From: Stappia taiwanensis | GTDB taxonomy: Bacteria > Pseudomonadota > Alphaproteobacteria > Rhizobiales > Stappiaceae | Length of the DNA stretch: 64,000 nt | Direction: 5' to 3' | Assembly (NCBI RefSeq): GCF_014635285.1 | Contig: NZ_BMCR01000011.1 | Coordinates: 1 to 64,000, forward strand | Part shown: piece after piece, positions 30,888 to 40,352 of the stretch | Layout of the letters: each line of letters starts with the position of its first letter | How positions within the stretch are numbered: position 1 is the first letter of the stretch | Made by a program: the position numbers and the translations under genes | Notes under the pieces: generated by a model | The model's database searches: none | Told to the model about the DNA's origin: nothing | Seen by the model: only the letters and a program-made list of their open reading frames with translations

Positions 30888-31008
30888 GGGCTTCCCGGGT
30901 ATCAGGAGGAAAAGCGGGACATGTCCCGAACCTAAGGCATGACGGCGGTACAGCAAGGCCCGATGATGATCCGGGTCAAGGACCCGTGCAGTTGCCGGTA
31001 CGATGTGA

Positions 31009-32376
31009 GTGAGCCGCTTGGCCAACGAGACGATTTTCGCCCTTTCCAGCGGGCCGGTTCCGGCCGGCGTTGCGGTGATCCGTGTGTCCGGGCCGAAGGC
31101 TCGATTCGCCTGCGAAACCTTGACCGGGGCCTTGCCTGCCCCGCGACGTGCGGCCTTGCGCGCCTTGCGGGACGGGCTGGATGGCGAGGTGATCGACCAG
31201 GTTCTGGTGCTGTGGTTTCCCGGTCCGGCCAGCTTCACCGGCGAGGATGTGGTTGAGTTTCATTGCCATGGCGGCCGGGCGGTGGTGACCGCCGTGCTGG
31301 CCGCGCTGGCGCGATTGCCAGGGTTGCAGCCGGCGGAGGCCGGTGCCTTCACGCGACGCGCCTTCGACAACAACCGGCTGGATCTCACCGAGGTGGAGGG
31401 GCTCGCCGATTTGATCGCGGCCGAGACCGAGGCGCAGCGCAAGCTGGCCATGCGGCAGATGAGCGGTGAGCTTGGCCGGCTCTATGACGAATGGCGCCGG
31501 CGGATCGTGCGCATTCGCGCGCTGATCGAGGCGGATTTCGATTTCGCCGACGAGGAAGATGTGCCCGAGGGCGTGTCAGCGACGATCTGGCCGGAGGTCG
31601 CGGATCTGCTTGCCACCCTGGACAGGCACCTCGATCGCTCGCGCGGCGCGGAGCGGGTGCGCGGCGGCTTGCAGGTGGTGCTGCTCGGCCGGCCCAATGC
31701 GGGCAAGTCCAGCCTGCTCAATGCGCTGGCGCGACGGGATGTGGCCATCGTCACCCCGGAGGCGGGGACCACCCGCGATCTCCTGGAAGTGCATCTCGAT
31801 CTGCGCGGCTTTCCGGTGACGCTGATCGACACGGCGGGTCTGCGTGAGACCGAAGGCCTGGTGGAGGCGGAAGGCATTCGCCGGGGGCTCGCCCGGGCGA
31901 CGGCTGCCGATCTGGTGCTGCTGTTGTGCGCGCCAGAGGATGCGGCGCCGGAGATGGCCTTGCCGGCGGAAGTGACTGGGCTGACCGCGCCGGTCTGGCA
32001 GGTGGACACCAAGGCCGATCTGGCTGATGCAGCTCTGGAGCAGGGTGCGGCGTCGAAGGGGCTCACGCCCGCCGCGCGGCATCACGTATCGGTGGTCGCG
32101 CCCGGCGGGCTCGATGGGTTGATCGACGCGCTCGGCGATTTCGCCGAGGCGAGCGCGGGCAGCCTCGCCGATCCGCTGGCCACCCGTGAGCGTCATCGGA
32201 CGCATCTCGAGGCTTGCCGGCAGGCGCTGACCCTGTCGCTCGATGACAATCGACCGCTGGAAATTCGAGCAGAGGATCTGCGCCGCGCCGCCGATGCGCT
32301 CGGCCGCATCGCCGGGCGGGTCGGGGTGGAGGATCTGCTCGACGTGATTTTCCGGGAATTTTGTATCGGAAAGTAA
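31009..32376 (+). CDS. mnmE: tRNA modification GTPase MnmE
   Basis: A 455-residue GTPase that, with MnmG, makes the cmnm5 modification at wobble uridine 34. The N-terminal folate-binding domain has RVSGPKA and [26 protein letters not shown]; the G domain has [12 protein letters not shown] and DTAGLRETE; the C-terminus ends in CIGK with the essential Cys. Start GTG 31009 was the only sensible start before [12 protein letters not shown]. MnmG follows after a 420-bp gap. A perfect parS lies seven bases after the stop codon. Confidence 0.97.
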   Translation: MSRLANETIFALSSGPVPAGVAVIRVSGPKARFACETLTGALPAPRRAALRALRDGLDGEVIDQVLVLWFPGPASFTGEDVVEFHCHGGRAVVTAVLAALARLPGLQPAEAGAFTRRAFDNNRLDLTEVEGLADLIAAETEAQRKLAMRQMSGELGRLYDEWRRRIVRIRALIEADFDFADEEDVPEGVSATIWPEVADLLATLDRHLDRSRGAERVRGGLQVVLLGRPNAGKSSLLNALARRDVAIVTPEAGTTRDLLEVHLDLRGFPVTLIDTAGLRETEGLVEAEGIRRGLARATAADLVLLLCAPEDAAPEMALPAEVTGLTAPVWQVDTKADLADAALEQGAASKGLTPAARHHVSVVAPGGLDGLIDALGDFAEASAGSLADPLATRERHRTHLEACRQALTLSLDDNRPLEIRAEDLRRAADALGRIAGRVGVEDLLDVIFREFCIGK

Positions 32377-32382
32377 ACAAAC

Positions 32383-32398
32383 TGTTTCACGTGAAACA
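32383..32398. other. parS site 4 (perfect match)
   Basis: TGTTTCACGTGAAACA matches all 16 bases of the consensus. It lies between mnmE and mnmG and is the best of the five sites. Confidence 0.95.
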
Positions 32399-32796
32399 GG
32401 GGAATCCTCGCTCGATTCCCTCCCGGAATGAAGACTCCTGCGAAATGATCATCAAAAACCGGGGTCAGATCCGCTGCCGTCGGCGCACTGCGGGGCCTTC
32501 CGCCAGCGCCGCGATGAACGGATCGCCGTGCATGGCCTTCGCCATTTTCGCGCCGGGCGGCGCAGGAATGGCTTTGACCCTTCGCCGGGGATTGGATAAT
32601 CAGAAAAGGCTTTTCGCGCACAGGACCCACCGTTTTGTAGCCCACCCCCGCAGGGGAGGTGGCTGTCATGTGCCGGTGTGCTTTGGTCCTCGGCGGCCCG
32701 ATTGCGCTAGATCAGGTGAGTTGGACCGGCGACCGGTCCGGCCATCCCGCCGCCAAACCACGGCAGGCTCTGGGATGAGCAATGAAGGAGTAGAGG
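32399..32796. promoter_or_regulatory. mnmE-mnmG gap
   Basis: About 400 bp without a supported gene. Short open frames exist on both strands but have no family signature. The ribosome site AAGGAGTAGAG for mnmG lies at the right end. No clear terminator was seen. Confidence 0.4.
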
Positions 32797-34692
32797 GTGT
32801 CCGGCTTCAATCGCGCATATGACGTGATCGTCATCGGCGGCGGCCATGCGGGCTGCGAGGCGGCGGCGGCAAGCGGTCGGCTCGGCGCGGCCACCGCCCT
32901 GGTGACCCATCGCTTCGACACCATCGGCGTGATGTCCTGCAACCCGGCCATCGGCGGTCTCGGCAAGGGGCATCTGGTGCGCGAGGTAGACGCACTCGAC
33001 GGGCTGATGGGCCGGGTGGCGGATCGCGCCGGCATCCAGTTTCGCCTGCTCAACCGGCGCAAGGGACCGGCAGTGCGCGGCCCCCGCGCCCAGGCCGACC
33101 GCGCGCTCTACCGCGCCGGCATGCAGGCCGCGATCCGCGAGACCGACAATCTCACGGTGATCGAGGGGGAGGCCGCCGAGCTTCTGGTGGACGGTGGCCG
33201 GATCTCCGGCATCCGGCTGGTGGATGGCACGGCGCTTACTGCGGGCGCGGTGGTGCTGACCACCGGCACCTTCCTGCGCGGCGTCATCCATCTGGGCGAC
33301 CGTCAGATCCCGGCGGGCCGGGCCGATGAGGCGCCGGCGGTGCGGCTGGCGGAGTCGCTGCTGGCGGTGGGCTTTTCGCTCGGACGGCTGAAGACCGGCA
33401 CGCCGGCGCGGCTCGATGGACGCACCATCGATTGGGCGCGGCTGGCCGAACAGCCAGGGGATTCGGATCCGGAACCATTTTCGACCCTGTCGACCGCCAT
33501 CGAGACGCCGCAGATCTCCTGCCACATCACCCGCACCACCGCGAAGACCCATGAGATCATTCGCGACAACCTGCAGCGCTCGGCGATGTACTCCGGCGGG
33601 ATCACCGGGCAGGGGCCGCGCTACTGCCCCTCGATCGAGGACAAGGTGGTTCGCTTCGGCGAGCGGGATGGTCATCAGATCTTCCTGGAGCCGGAGGGGC
33701 TCAACGATCCCACCGTCTATCCGAACGGCATTTCGACTTCGTTGCCGGAGGATGTGCAGCATGCCTTCTTGCGCACCATTCCCGGTTTGGAGCAGGTGGC
33801 GGTGTTCCGCCCGGGATACGCCATCGAATACGATCACATCGATCCGCGCGAGTTGAACCGGACGCTGGAGACGCAGAAGCTGCCGGGGCTTTATCTTGCC
33901 GGGCAGATCAACGGCACCACCGGATATGAGGAGGCGGCGGCACAGGGGCTGGTCGCCGGGCTCAATGCCGCGCTCAAGGTTGGTGGTGGCGCGCCGCTGG
34001 TGTTCGGCCGGGCCGATGGATACATCGGCGTGATGATCGACGATCTGGTGACCTGCGGCGTGTCCGAGCCCTATCGGATGTTCACCTCGCGCGCCGAGTA
34101 CCGGCTGTCGCTGCGGGCGGACAACGCCGATCAGCGGCTGACGCCCATCGGCCTTGAGGTTGGTTGCATCGGCTCGGAGCGTCGAGTCGCCTTCGAAACG
34201 AAATGCCGGGCGCTGGAGGCAACGACCGCACAGCTCAAGGCATTGACGGTGACGCCGGAAGAAGGGCGCCGCGCCGGTCTGCCGATCAACCAGGATGGGG
34301 TGCGGCGCTCGGCCTTTGAGCTTCTCTCCTATCCGGACATCGATCTTGAGCGGCTGCGCGCTGTCTGGCCGGAGGCGCTTTCCGGGCTCGATCCGAAGAT
34401 CGCCGGACAGGTGGCGATCGACGCGCTCTATGCGGTCTATCTGAAGCGGCAGTCGGCGGATATTGAGGCCCTGCGGCGCGATGAGGCGCTGGCATTGCCG
34501 GCCGATCTCGACTATGGCGCCTTGCGCGGCCTGTCGAATGAGGCGCGGCAGAAGCTGGAAGCGGTGCGGCCGGAGACCCTTGGCCAGGCGGCGCGGATCG
34601 ACGGGGTGACGCCGGCGGCGCTGACCCTGCTTTTGGCGCATGTGCGCCGCGGCGAGGGCAGGGGCCAGGACAACGACAGGGGGGCGGCATGA
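32797..34692 (+). CDS. mnmG: tRNA uridine-5-carboxymethylaminomethyl modification enzyme MnmG
   Basis: A 631-residue FAD enzyme, partner of MnmE. The dinucleotide fold [41 protein letters not shown], and the second signature [20 protein letters not shown] are intact, with the C-terminal helical domain that binds MnmE. Start GTG 32797 follows AAGGAG. Its stop overlaps the rsmG start in ATGA (34689-34692), the old gidA-gidB pair. Confidence 0.98.
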   Translation: MSGFNRAYDVIVIGGGHAGCEAAAASGRLGAATALVTHRFDTIGVMSCNPAIGGLGKGHLVREVDALDGLMGRVADRAGIQFRLLNRRKGPAVRGPRAQADRALYRAGMQAAIRETDNLTVIEGEAAELLVDGGRISGIRLVDGTALTAGAVVLTTGTFLRGVIHLGDRQIPAGRADEAPAVRLAESLLAVGFSLGRLKTGTPARLDGRTIDWARLAEQPGDSDPEPFSTLSTAIETPQISCHITRTTAKTHEIIRDNLQRSAMYSGGITGQGPRYCPSIEDKVVRFGERDGHQIFLEPEGLNDPTVYPNGISTSLPEDVQHAFLRTIPGLEQVAVFRPGYAIEYDHIDPRELNRTLETQKLPGLYLAGQINGTTGYEEAAAQGLVAGLNAALKVGGGAPLVFGRADGYIGVMIDDLVTCGVSEPYRMFTSRAEYRLSLRADNADQRLTPIGLEVGCIGSERRVAFETKCRALEATTAQLKALTVTPEEGRRAGLPINQDGVRRSAFELLSYPDIDLERLRAVWPEALSGLDPKIAGQVAIDALYAVYLKRQSADIEALRRDEALALPADLDYGALRGLSNEARQKLEAVRPETLGQAARIDGVTPAALTLLLAHVRRGEGRGQDNDRGAA

Positions 34693-35363
34693 GCCGACCG
34701 ATACCGCCATCGGCGGTCGATGGGCCGGAGGTGCTTCACGGACCTCTGGCCGTTTCACGTGAAACACAAGAGCGCTTGTCCGCCTATGTGGCCTTGCTGT
34801 TGCGCTGGCAGCGGGCGCAGAACCTGGTCGCGCCCTCGACCCTTCGCGAGGTCTGGCGCCGGCATGTGGGCGACAGCATTCAGGTCGCGCGGCTGTTGCC
34901 GGAGGCGCGGCACTGGGTCGATTTCGGCAGCGGTGCCGGGTTTCCAGGTCTGGTCACGGCGATCCTCCTGATGGAAGAGGACGCGCCAGGCCGGGTGCAT
35001 CTGGTGGAGAGCAACCAGCGCAAGGCGGGGTTCCTGCGGGCGGTGATCCGGGAAACCGGCTGCCCGGCGGAGGTCCATGCGGTGCGGATTGAGGACATGG
35101 CGCAAGACTTCGATGCGCCGGTGGAGGCGGTCTCGGCCCGGGCATTGGCGGATCTGACCGTGCTGTGCGGCTATGCGGAACCCTTTGTCGCCCGGGGCGC
35201 TTCGGCCATTTTCCACAAAGGAAAGAATTTCCGCGAGGAGATCGCGCAAGCGTCTCACGCTTGGGATCTGGATCTGGTACAAACAGACAGTCTGATTGAT
35301 CCTGACAGCCGGCTCCTGATGATCAGGCACATCCGGCCACGTCGTTCATCAGGGAAAGGCTAG
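34689..35363 (+). CDS. rsmG: 16S rRNA m7G527 methyltransferase
   Basis: A 224-residue SAM-dependent methyltransferase acting on G527 of 16S rRNA; loss gives low-level streptomycin resistance in other bacteria. The SAM loop [12 protein letters not shown], the acidic [14 protein letters not shown] strand and VSARALADL are visible. It overlaps mnmG by four bases and sits six bases before parA, so mnmG-rsmG-parA look like one transcript. A parS-like site is in its 5' coding part. Confidence 0.97.
   Translation: MSRPIPPSAVDGPEVLHGPLAVSRETQERLSAYVALLLRWQRAQNLVAPSTLREVWRRHVGDSIQVARLLPEARHWVDFGSGAGFPGLVTAILLMEEDAPGRVHLVESNQRKAGFLRAVIRETGCPAEVHAVRIEDMAQDFDAPVEAVSARALADLTVLCGYAEPFVARGASAIFHKGKNFREEIAQASHAWDLDLVQTDSLIDPDSRLLMIRHIRPRRSSGKG
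34751..34766. other. parS-like site 5, inside rsmG
   Basis: CGTTTCACGTGAAACA matches 15 of 16 consensus bases. It encodes part of residues 21-27 (VSRETQE region) of RsmG, 0.6 kb before parA. Confidence 0.9.
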
Positions 35364-35369
35364 ATCCGG

Positions 35370-36194
35370 ATGAGCATTCTGCCGCAGTCTCCCCGCGTGT
35401 TGGCCCTCGCCAACCAGAAAGGCGGGGTCGGAAAGACCACCACCGCGATCAATCTGGGAACCGCTTTGGCGGCGATCGGGGAACGGGTTCTGGTCATCGA
35501 TCTCGATCCGCAGGGCAATGCCTCGACCGGGTTGGGGATCGACCGCCGCGACCGCGATCTGTCAACCTATGATGTGATGACCGGCGAGTGTTCGCTTGCC
35601 GAAACGATCCTGGACACCGATGTGCCGCGCCTGTGGGTGGCGCCGTCGACCATGGATCTGCTCGGGGTCGAGCTGGAGATTGCGGCCCGTCCGGATCGGG
35701 CGCATCGCCTGCGCAATGCCATTTCCACACTGGCGCAGAGCCGGGACGAGACGATCCCGGACTTCTCCTATGTGCTGATCGATTGTCCTCCCTCGCTCAA
35801 CCTGCTGACCATCAACGCGCTGTCCGCCTCCCATTCGATCCTGGTGCCGCTGCAATGCGAGTTCTTCGCGCTGGAGGGGCTGAGCCAGCTTCTCAGCACG
35901 GTGGAGCAGGTCAAGGCGGCGCTCAATCCGGAGCTGTCGATCCACGGCATCGTGCTGACCATGTTCGACAGCCGCAACAACCTGTCGAGCCAGGTGGTGG
36001 CGGATGTGCGCGAGACCATGGGCGATGCGGTCTATGAGACGGTGATCCCGCGCAATGTGCGGGTGTCGGAGGCCCCGTCCTATGGCAAGCCGGCATTGCT
36101 TTACGATCTCAAATGTACCGGCAGCCAGGCCTACTTGCGGCTGGCGTCGGAAATCATTCAGCGTGAGCGGACCTTGCGGGGCGTTGCCGCGTGA
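35370..36194 (+). CDS. parA: Chromosome partitioning ATPase ParA
   Basis: A 274-residue Walker-type ATPase that drives segregation of ParB-parS complexes. The deviant Walker A KGGVGKTTTAIN, Walker A' VIDLDPQGNAST and Walker B YVLIDCPPSLNLL are intact. Length is that of chromosomal (short, type Ib-like) ParA without an N-terminal HTH. It starts 6 bp after rsmG and precedes parB after about 200 bp that contain a short coupled ORF. Confidence 0.97.
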   Translation: MSILPQSPRVLALANQKGGVGKTTTAINLGTALAAIGERVLVIDLDPQGNASTGLGIDRRDRDLSTYDVMTGECSLAETILDTDVPRLWVAPSTMDLLGVELEIAARPDRAHRLRNAISTLAQSRDETIPDFSYVLIDCPPSLNLLTINALSASHSILVPLQCEFFALEGLSQLLSTVEQVKAALNPELSIHGIVLTMFDSRNNLSSQVVADVRETMGDAVYETVIPRNVRVSEAPSYGKPALLYDLKCTGSQAYLRLASEIIQRERTLRGVAA

Positions 36195-36352
36195 GGCGCG
36201 AATTTCGATTCGGAGACGCTCCGATTCGGATGCGCAACAACCTGTTTTGACCAAATGGCAGGCCGGCCGAGGCGCGGCTGGCGCCGGATGAATGTGCAAC
36301 GGGGCCCGGGGTTTCCGCCTTGCTTTCGCATGATCGGAAGGGGAGGGGGCTC

Positions 36353-36393
36353 ATGGCAAAGAACAGACAGCCTGAATGGCGCGAGCAACGGGT

Positions 36394-36397
<4 letters not shown>
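36353..36397 (+). CDS. Short ORF (14 codons) coupled to parB
   Basis: ATG 36353 follows a strong purine run (GGAAGGGGAGGGGGCTC) and encodes MAKNRQPEWREQRV; its stop TGA overlaps the parB ATG in ATGA at 36394-36397. parB itself has no comparable ribosome site at that ATG, so ribosomes finishing this ORF may start parB. It may be a leader peptide rather than a functional product. Confidence 0.45.
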
Positions 36398-37299
<902 letters not shown>

Positions 37300-37348
37300 G
37301 CGGCGCGGGCCTGGATCTAGGATCCATCTGATCTTGTTGAAGAATGAG

Positions 37349-37382
37349 AGCCGGTGCGGGAAACTGCGCCGGCTTTGTTTTT
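37349..37382 (+). terminator. Intrinsic terminator after parB
   Basis: A 9-bp stem AGCCGGTGC/GCGCCGGCT (one G-T pair) with an 8-base loop is followed by TTGTTTTT. It is about 50 bp past parB. Confidence 0.8.
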
Positions 37383-37417
37383 CCCCGGGGCGTGTGCGAA
37401 GGCGGCTGCGGTGCCCG

Positions 37418-37750
37418 TCAGTGCATCGTCGTCTTGGACAGGAGATTGACGATCAGCACGCCGAGCAGGATGAAGCCGATGCCGATGGCGCCCCAGGCAT
37501 CGAGCCGCTGGCCGAACAGCGCCCAGCCGATGCCGGAGACCAGAATGATGCCGGCGCCGGACCAGACGCCATAGGCGATGCCGACCGGCATGACCTTGAG
37601 GGTCAGCGACAGGAAATAGAAGGCCACCAGATAGCCGAGCGCGACGATCACCGAGGGCACCAGTTGGGTGAACCCGGCGGAGGCTTTCAGCGCGGAGGTG
37701 GCAATCACCTCGCCGAGGATGGCAATGCCGAGGAACAGGTAGGTCTGCAT
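37418..37750 (-). CDS. SMR-family small multidrug transporter
   Basis: A 110-residue inner-membrane protein with four helices that would export lipophilic cations or guanidinium-type compounds by proton exchange as a dimer. The essential Glu lies in [13 protein letters not shown] of helix 1; [22 protein letters not shown] and [28 protein letters not shown] are the SMR signatures. The sequence is closer to EmrE/QacC than to the Gdx guanidinium exporters by my reading, but I cannot prove this. It is downstream of the TetR gene (four-base gap), so co-transcribed with its likely repressor. Confidence 0.93.
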   Translation of the reverse strand: MQTYLFLGIAILGEVIATSALKASAGFTQLVPSVIVALGYLVAFYFLSLTLKVMPVGIAYGVWSGAGIILVSGIGWALFGQRLDAWGAIGIGFILLGVLIVNLLSKTTMH

Positions 37751-37753
37751 GGC

Positions 37754-38332
37754 TCAGGGCGCTTTCGGCTCGGTGGTGGGTGTGGGATGGGTCGCGGCGA
37801 TCAGGCGGTCGCGCAGTGCGGCCCGGTCGGGAATGTCGATACCGGCGAGATCGGCGAGCCAGACGCCATCTGCGGCGTGGCGGACGATGGCGAGCGGCGG
37901 TGCATCGTCGGTGCGGCGGTGCCGGTCGAGCCGCTGTGTCATCCAGTCGGCCCACCGTTCGCGCAGCTTGGGGTCGGAAATCGCCGAGACCCAGAGCGCT
38001 GCATGCGGGTCGGCGGGTTCGTCCGCGCCAAGGCGGCAGACCACATCCGCATAGGCGCGGGTGAAACAGCCATGCGCCTGGCCGTCGGCGGCGATCCGTG
38101 CATCGATGTCCCGGTCGAGGCTTTCCAGAAGATCGGCGAACACCGCGTCGACCAGCGCCTGCTTGTTGGTGAAGTGGTGGAACAACGCGCCCTTGGTGAC
38201 GCCGGCGGTAGCCGCGACCGCCTGGAGGCTGAGCGCGGCCAGTCCCTTGTCGCTGGCCATCTGACGCGCGGCGACAAGCAGGGTTTTGCGGACCTTTTCC
38301 GGATCCTTGCGGCGATGGTGGGCGGTGCTCAT
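37754..38332 (-). CDS. TetR-family repressor
   Basis: A 192-residue regulator. The N-terminal helix-turn-helix is LQAVAATAGVTKGALFHHFTNKQALVDAVF; the C-terminal ligand domain is divergent. It ends four bases before the SMR pump gene and likely represses both genes by binding the palindromic site just upstream (38341-38352). Ligand unknown but probably the pump substrate. Confidence 0.92.
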   Translation of the reverse strand: MSTAHHRRKDPEKVRKTLLVAARQMASDKGLAALSLQAVAATAGVTKGALFHHFTNKQALVDAVFADLLESLDRDIDARIAADGQAHGCFTRAYADVVCRLGADEPADPHAALWVSAISDPKLRERWADWMTQRLDRHRRTDDAPPLAIVRHAADGVWLADLAGIDIPDRAALRDRLIAATHPTPTTEPKAP

Positions 38333-38340
38333 GAAACATA

Positions 38341-38352
38341 CCTACCAGTCGG
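38341..38352. promoter_or_regulatory. Candidate TetR operator
   Basis: CCTACCAGTCGG is an imperfect dyad (CCgACtgGTaGG on the other strand) within ACATACCTACCAGTCGGTTTGT, a form common for TetR-family sites. It ends about 20 bp before the tetR start, suiting autorepression. Confidence 0.5.
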
Positions 38353-38405
38353 TTTGTTCGTGGGTCAACCATTGACCGCCGGTTCCATCAGGGTCTGGTC
38401 GCAGG

Positions 38406-38450
38406 AGATGGCAGCGGCAGATGACGGCGGCAGATGGCAGCGGCAGATGA
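38406..38450. repeat. Two copies of a 19-bp direct repeat
   Basis: AGATGGCAGCGGCAGATGA occurs twice with a 7-bp spacer (26-bp period). It lies in the 167-bp gap between the tetR and sigma genes. Function unknown. Confidence 0.6.
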
Positions 38451-38499
38451 TGGGGGCGGTGGGCGTTGCGGTCCGGGTCCTTCGCGGATCGCGGCGGCG

Positions 38500-39066
38500 T
38501 CAGGGCCGGTCGACCGCGCTGTCGGCTTCCAGGGTCTTGCGCAGCTTGGTGAAGGCGAGCCGGATGCGGGATTTGACCGTGCCGAGCGGGATGCCGCTCT
38601 CCTCGGCGATCTGGCTGTGCGACAGGCCGGAATAAAACGCCCGGCGGATCAGCTCGACCTGATCCGGCGGCAAATCCTTCAGCGCGTGGCGCACCCGGTC
38701 ATCACGGATGCGTGCATCCAGACTGTCGTCCTGGGCGTCCGGTGCGGGCGGTCGCAGCATTGGCTCTTCCGGATCGAGCCGGTCGGACCGGTCGCGGCGC
38801 AGGGTGTCGATGCGCCGGTTGCGGGCGATGCGAAACAGCCAGGTGGCGGCCGACGCTCGGCGCGCGTCGAACATATGCGCCTTGCGCCAGAGCGTGACCA
38901 TCGCGTCCTGAACGATGTCCTCGGCCGCGCCCGGTTCGGCGCCGAGCCGGATCAGATAGGCCTTGATCCGGGGGGCGAAGTGATCGAACAGCTCGGCGAA
39001 GGCGGTCTTGTCGCGCGCTTCGGCGACCCGGGCGATCAGGCGGGCGTGATGGAGCTGATCTGTCAC
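38500..39066 (-). CDS. ECF-family RNA polymerase sigma factor
   Basis: A 188-residue sigma factor with region 2 (FAELFDHFAPRIKAYLIRLG...DIVQDAMVTLWRKAHMFD) and region 4 (LPPDQVELIRRAFYSGLSHSQIAEESGIPLGTVKSRIRLAFTKLRKTL), linked by a short acidic/Pro segment. GTG 39066 is chosen because AGGAG lies just upstream. Group resembles those paired with ChrR-like anti-sigmas (SigK/EcfG-type not supported), yet no anti-sigma gene is adjacent on either side, which is unusual. It probably controls a stress response. Confidence 0.92.
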   Translation of the reverse strand: MTDQLHHARLIARVAEARDKTAFAELFDHFAPRIKAYLIRLGAEPGAAEDIVQDAMVTLWRKAHMFDARRASAATWLFRIARNRRIDTLRRDRSDRLDPEEPMLRPPAPDAQDDSLDARIRDDRVRHALKDLPPDQVELIRRAFYSGLSHSQIAEESGIPLGTVKSRIRLAFTKLRKTLEADSAVDRP

Positions 39067-39422
39067 GGTTGAGGCTCCTTCGCGCCTGCCGGGTTCGGCC
39101 GCTGCTGTCGCCTGGGCTGCATTGCGATCCCCATCCCCCGATCTTCCACCCGGATCCACAGGCCTTGGCCCGATAGCGCGACCCAGCGGAGGTCCCGGCC
39201 CGGTTCGGACGCCGGTCCCTGGTCGATGTCACACTGTTGCCCGATTTGTGCTCGCAGCGTGCACCCTCCGATTGATCATAGCGGGTTTTCGCAGGGGCAC
39301 CATGTGCGAGTGGATCTATCAACCCTTTCGTAACTTGCAATGCAGTAACCTTAAAACAAGGTGACAAATCTGCAGCAGATTTGATCAGATGTCGAAGCGC
39401 GAGCAGTAGCGGTCAGGAGATC
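39067..39422. promoter_or_regulatory. Sigma gene / ialB-like gene divergent gap
   Basis: A 356-bp gap without a supported gene. It holds a perfect dyad CAAATCTGC-A-GCAGATTTG at 39365-39383, about 40 bp before the ialB-like start, a plausible operator. The right half is AT-richer than flanks. Confidence 0.45.
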
Positions 39423-39929
39423 ATGCAGGCACGAACGCTAATTCCAGCCCTCATCGCAGTCGTCTTGTCGAGCGTGGCGGCTTCGGCCCAGACGCCGACC
39501 CCGATTGGCGAGTTCAAACAGTGGCGTGCGTTTTCCTACGGCGGTGCCAAGGGAAAGGTGTGCTACGCCTTGTCGCAGCCCACCAGAATGGCGCCGACCG
39601 ACCGGAACCACGGAGATGTGTTCTTCTTCGTGTCCAACCGTCCAGGCGAGAACGTCACGAACGAACCCAGCGTTATCGTCGGGTATCCATTCAAGGACAA
39701 TTCCTCCGTTTCGGTCGATGTGGACGGCCGGAAATTCACGCTGTTCACCAAGAACGACGGTGCGTGGATGTCGAACCCGGCCGAGGAGCGTCAGCTGATC
39801 GCCGCCATGAAGGCGGGCAGCAAGATGCAGGTGTCCGGCGTTTCCAAGCGCGGCACCCAGACGGTCTATGACTTCTCCCTGTCGGGAGTGACCGCGTCGA
39901 TCAACGCCGCGGACAAGGCCTGTCGCTGA
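39423..39929 (+). CDS. Invasion-associated locus B (IalB) family protein
   Basis: A 168-residue exported protein. The signal peptide (LIPALIAVVLSSVAASA) precedes a mature domain starting FKQWRAFSYGGAKGKVCYALSQPTRM and ending SLSGVTASINAADKACR, two cysteines that could pair. IalB was first found in Bartonella invasion, but most bacterial relatives have unknown housekeeping roles. Start ATG 39423 follows CAGGAGATC. Single gene with its own terminator, divergent from the sigma factor gene. Confidence 0.87.
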   Translation: MQARTLIPALIAVVLSSVAASAQTPTPIGEFKQWRAFSYGGAKGKVCYALSQPTRMAPTDRNHGDVFFFVSNRPGENVTNEPSVIVGYPFKDNSSVSVDVDGRKFTLFTKNDGAWMSNPAEERQLIAAMKAGSKMQVSGVSKRGTQTVYDFSLSGVTASINAADKACR

Positions 39930-39984
39930 TCGGCGATCCGGCGGGCCTCCCCCCGCAGGTTGATTGCCGGTCGTATTGCCTCGG

Positions 39985-40010
39985 AAAAGCCCGCTTTGTC
40001 GGGCTTTTTT
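39985..40010 (+). terminator. Intrinsic terminator after the ialB-like gene
   Basis: AAAGCCCG/CGGGCTTT with a six-base loop, followed by further Ts. Confidence 0.93.
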
Positions 40011-40352
40011 CGCGTTTGCGCCTGCGCTATATCCTGTGCAGCCGATACAAGGGGCTCACAAAGCTGGCGCCAGCGGGTATACTGGAGGGCGTCCGGCTGA
40101 CCAGCGCGGCGGAATGGCTGTGTGCTCGCATGGCCGGATCAAGGCCTGAAGCCTCCTGTGCGCCTCCCCATGTTCGGGGGCGTAGAGGAGGCTTTTGCGC
40201 AACGCGCCGAAAGGCGGTGGCAGCGGCCGCCGCCTTTTCGCGTTGGCGCTGGCACTGAGATTGGCACTAAGACTGGCATTGCCGCACGTTGAGGCCGGAC
40301 AGGGTCCGGGCGCGTCCCGACCCCGACCCATGAAACCGCCCCTAGGCCCCTG
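40011..40352. promoter_or_regulatory. rlmN upstream region with two hairpins
   Basis: A 342-bp gap without a supported gene. One hairpin pairs AAGCCTCC with GGAGGCTT (40149-40194) and is followed by TT; the second pairs AAAGGCGG with CCGCCTTT (40210-40237) and is followed by T. A 12-bp palindrome GCTGGCGCCAGC is at 40063-40074. The paired hairpins could be attenuation sites or the end of an unannotated small RNA. Confidence 0.45.

Noticed and set aside
32399-32796. Short open frames (26-65 codons) between mnmE and mnmG
   Set aside because: No ribosome site, no family match and frames on both strands of similar length.
38406-38450. Start of a CRISPR or minisatellite array
   Set aside because: Only two copies with a 7-bp spacer, far too short for a CRISPR array, and no cas genes nearby.
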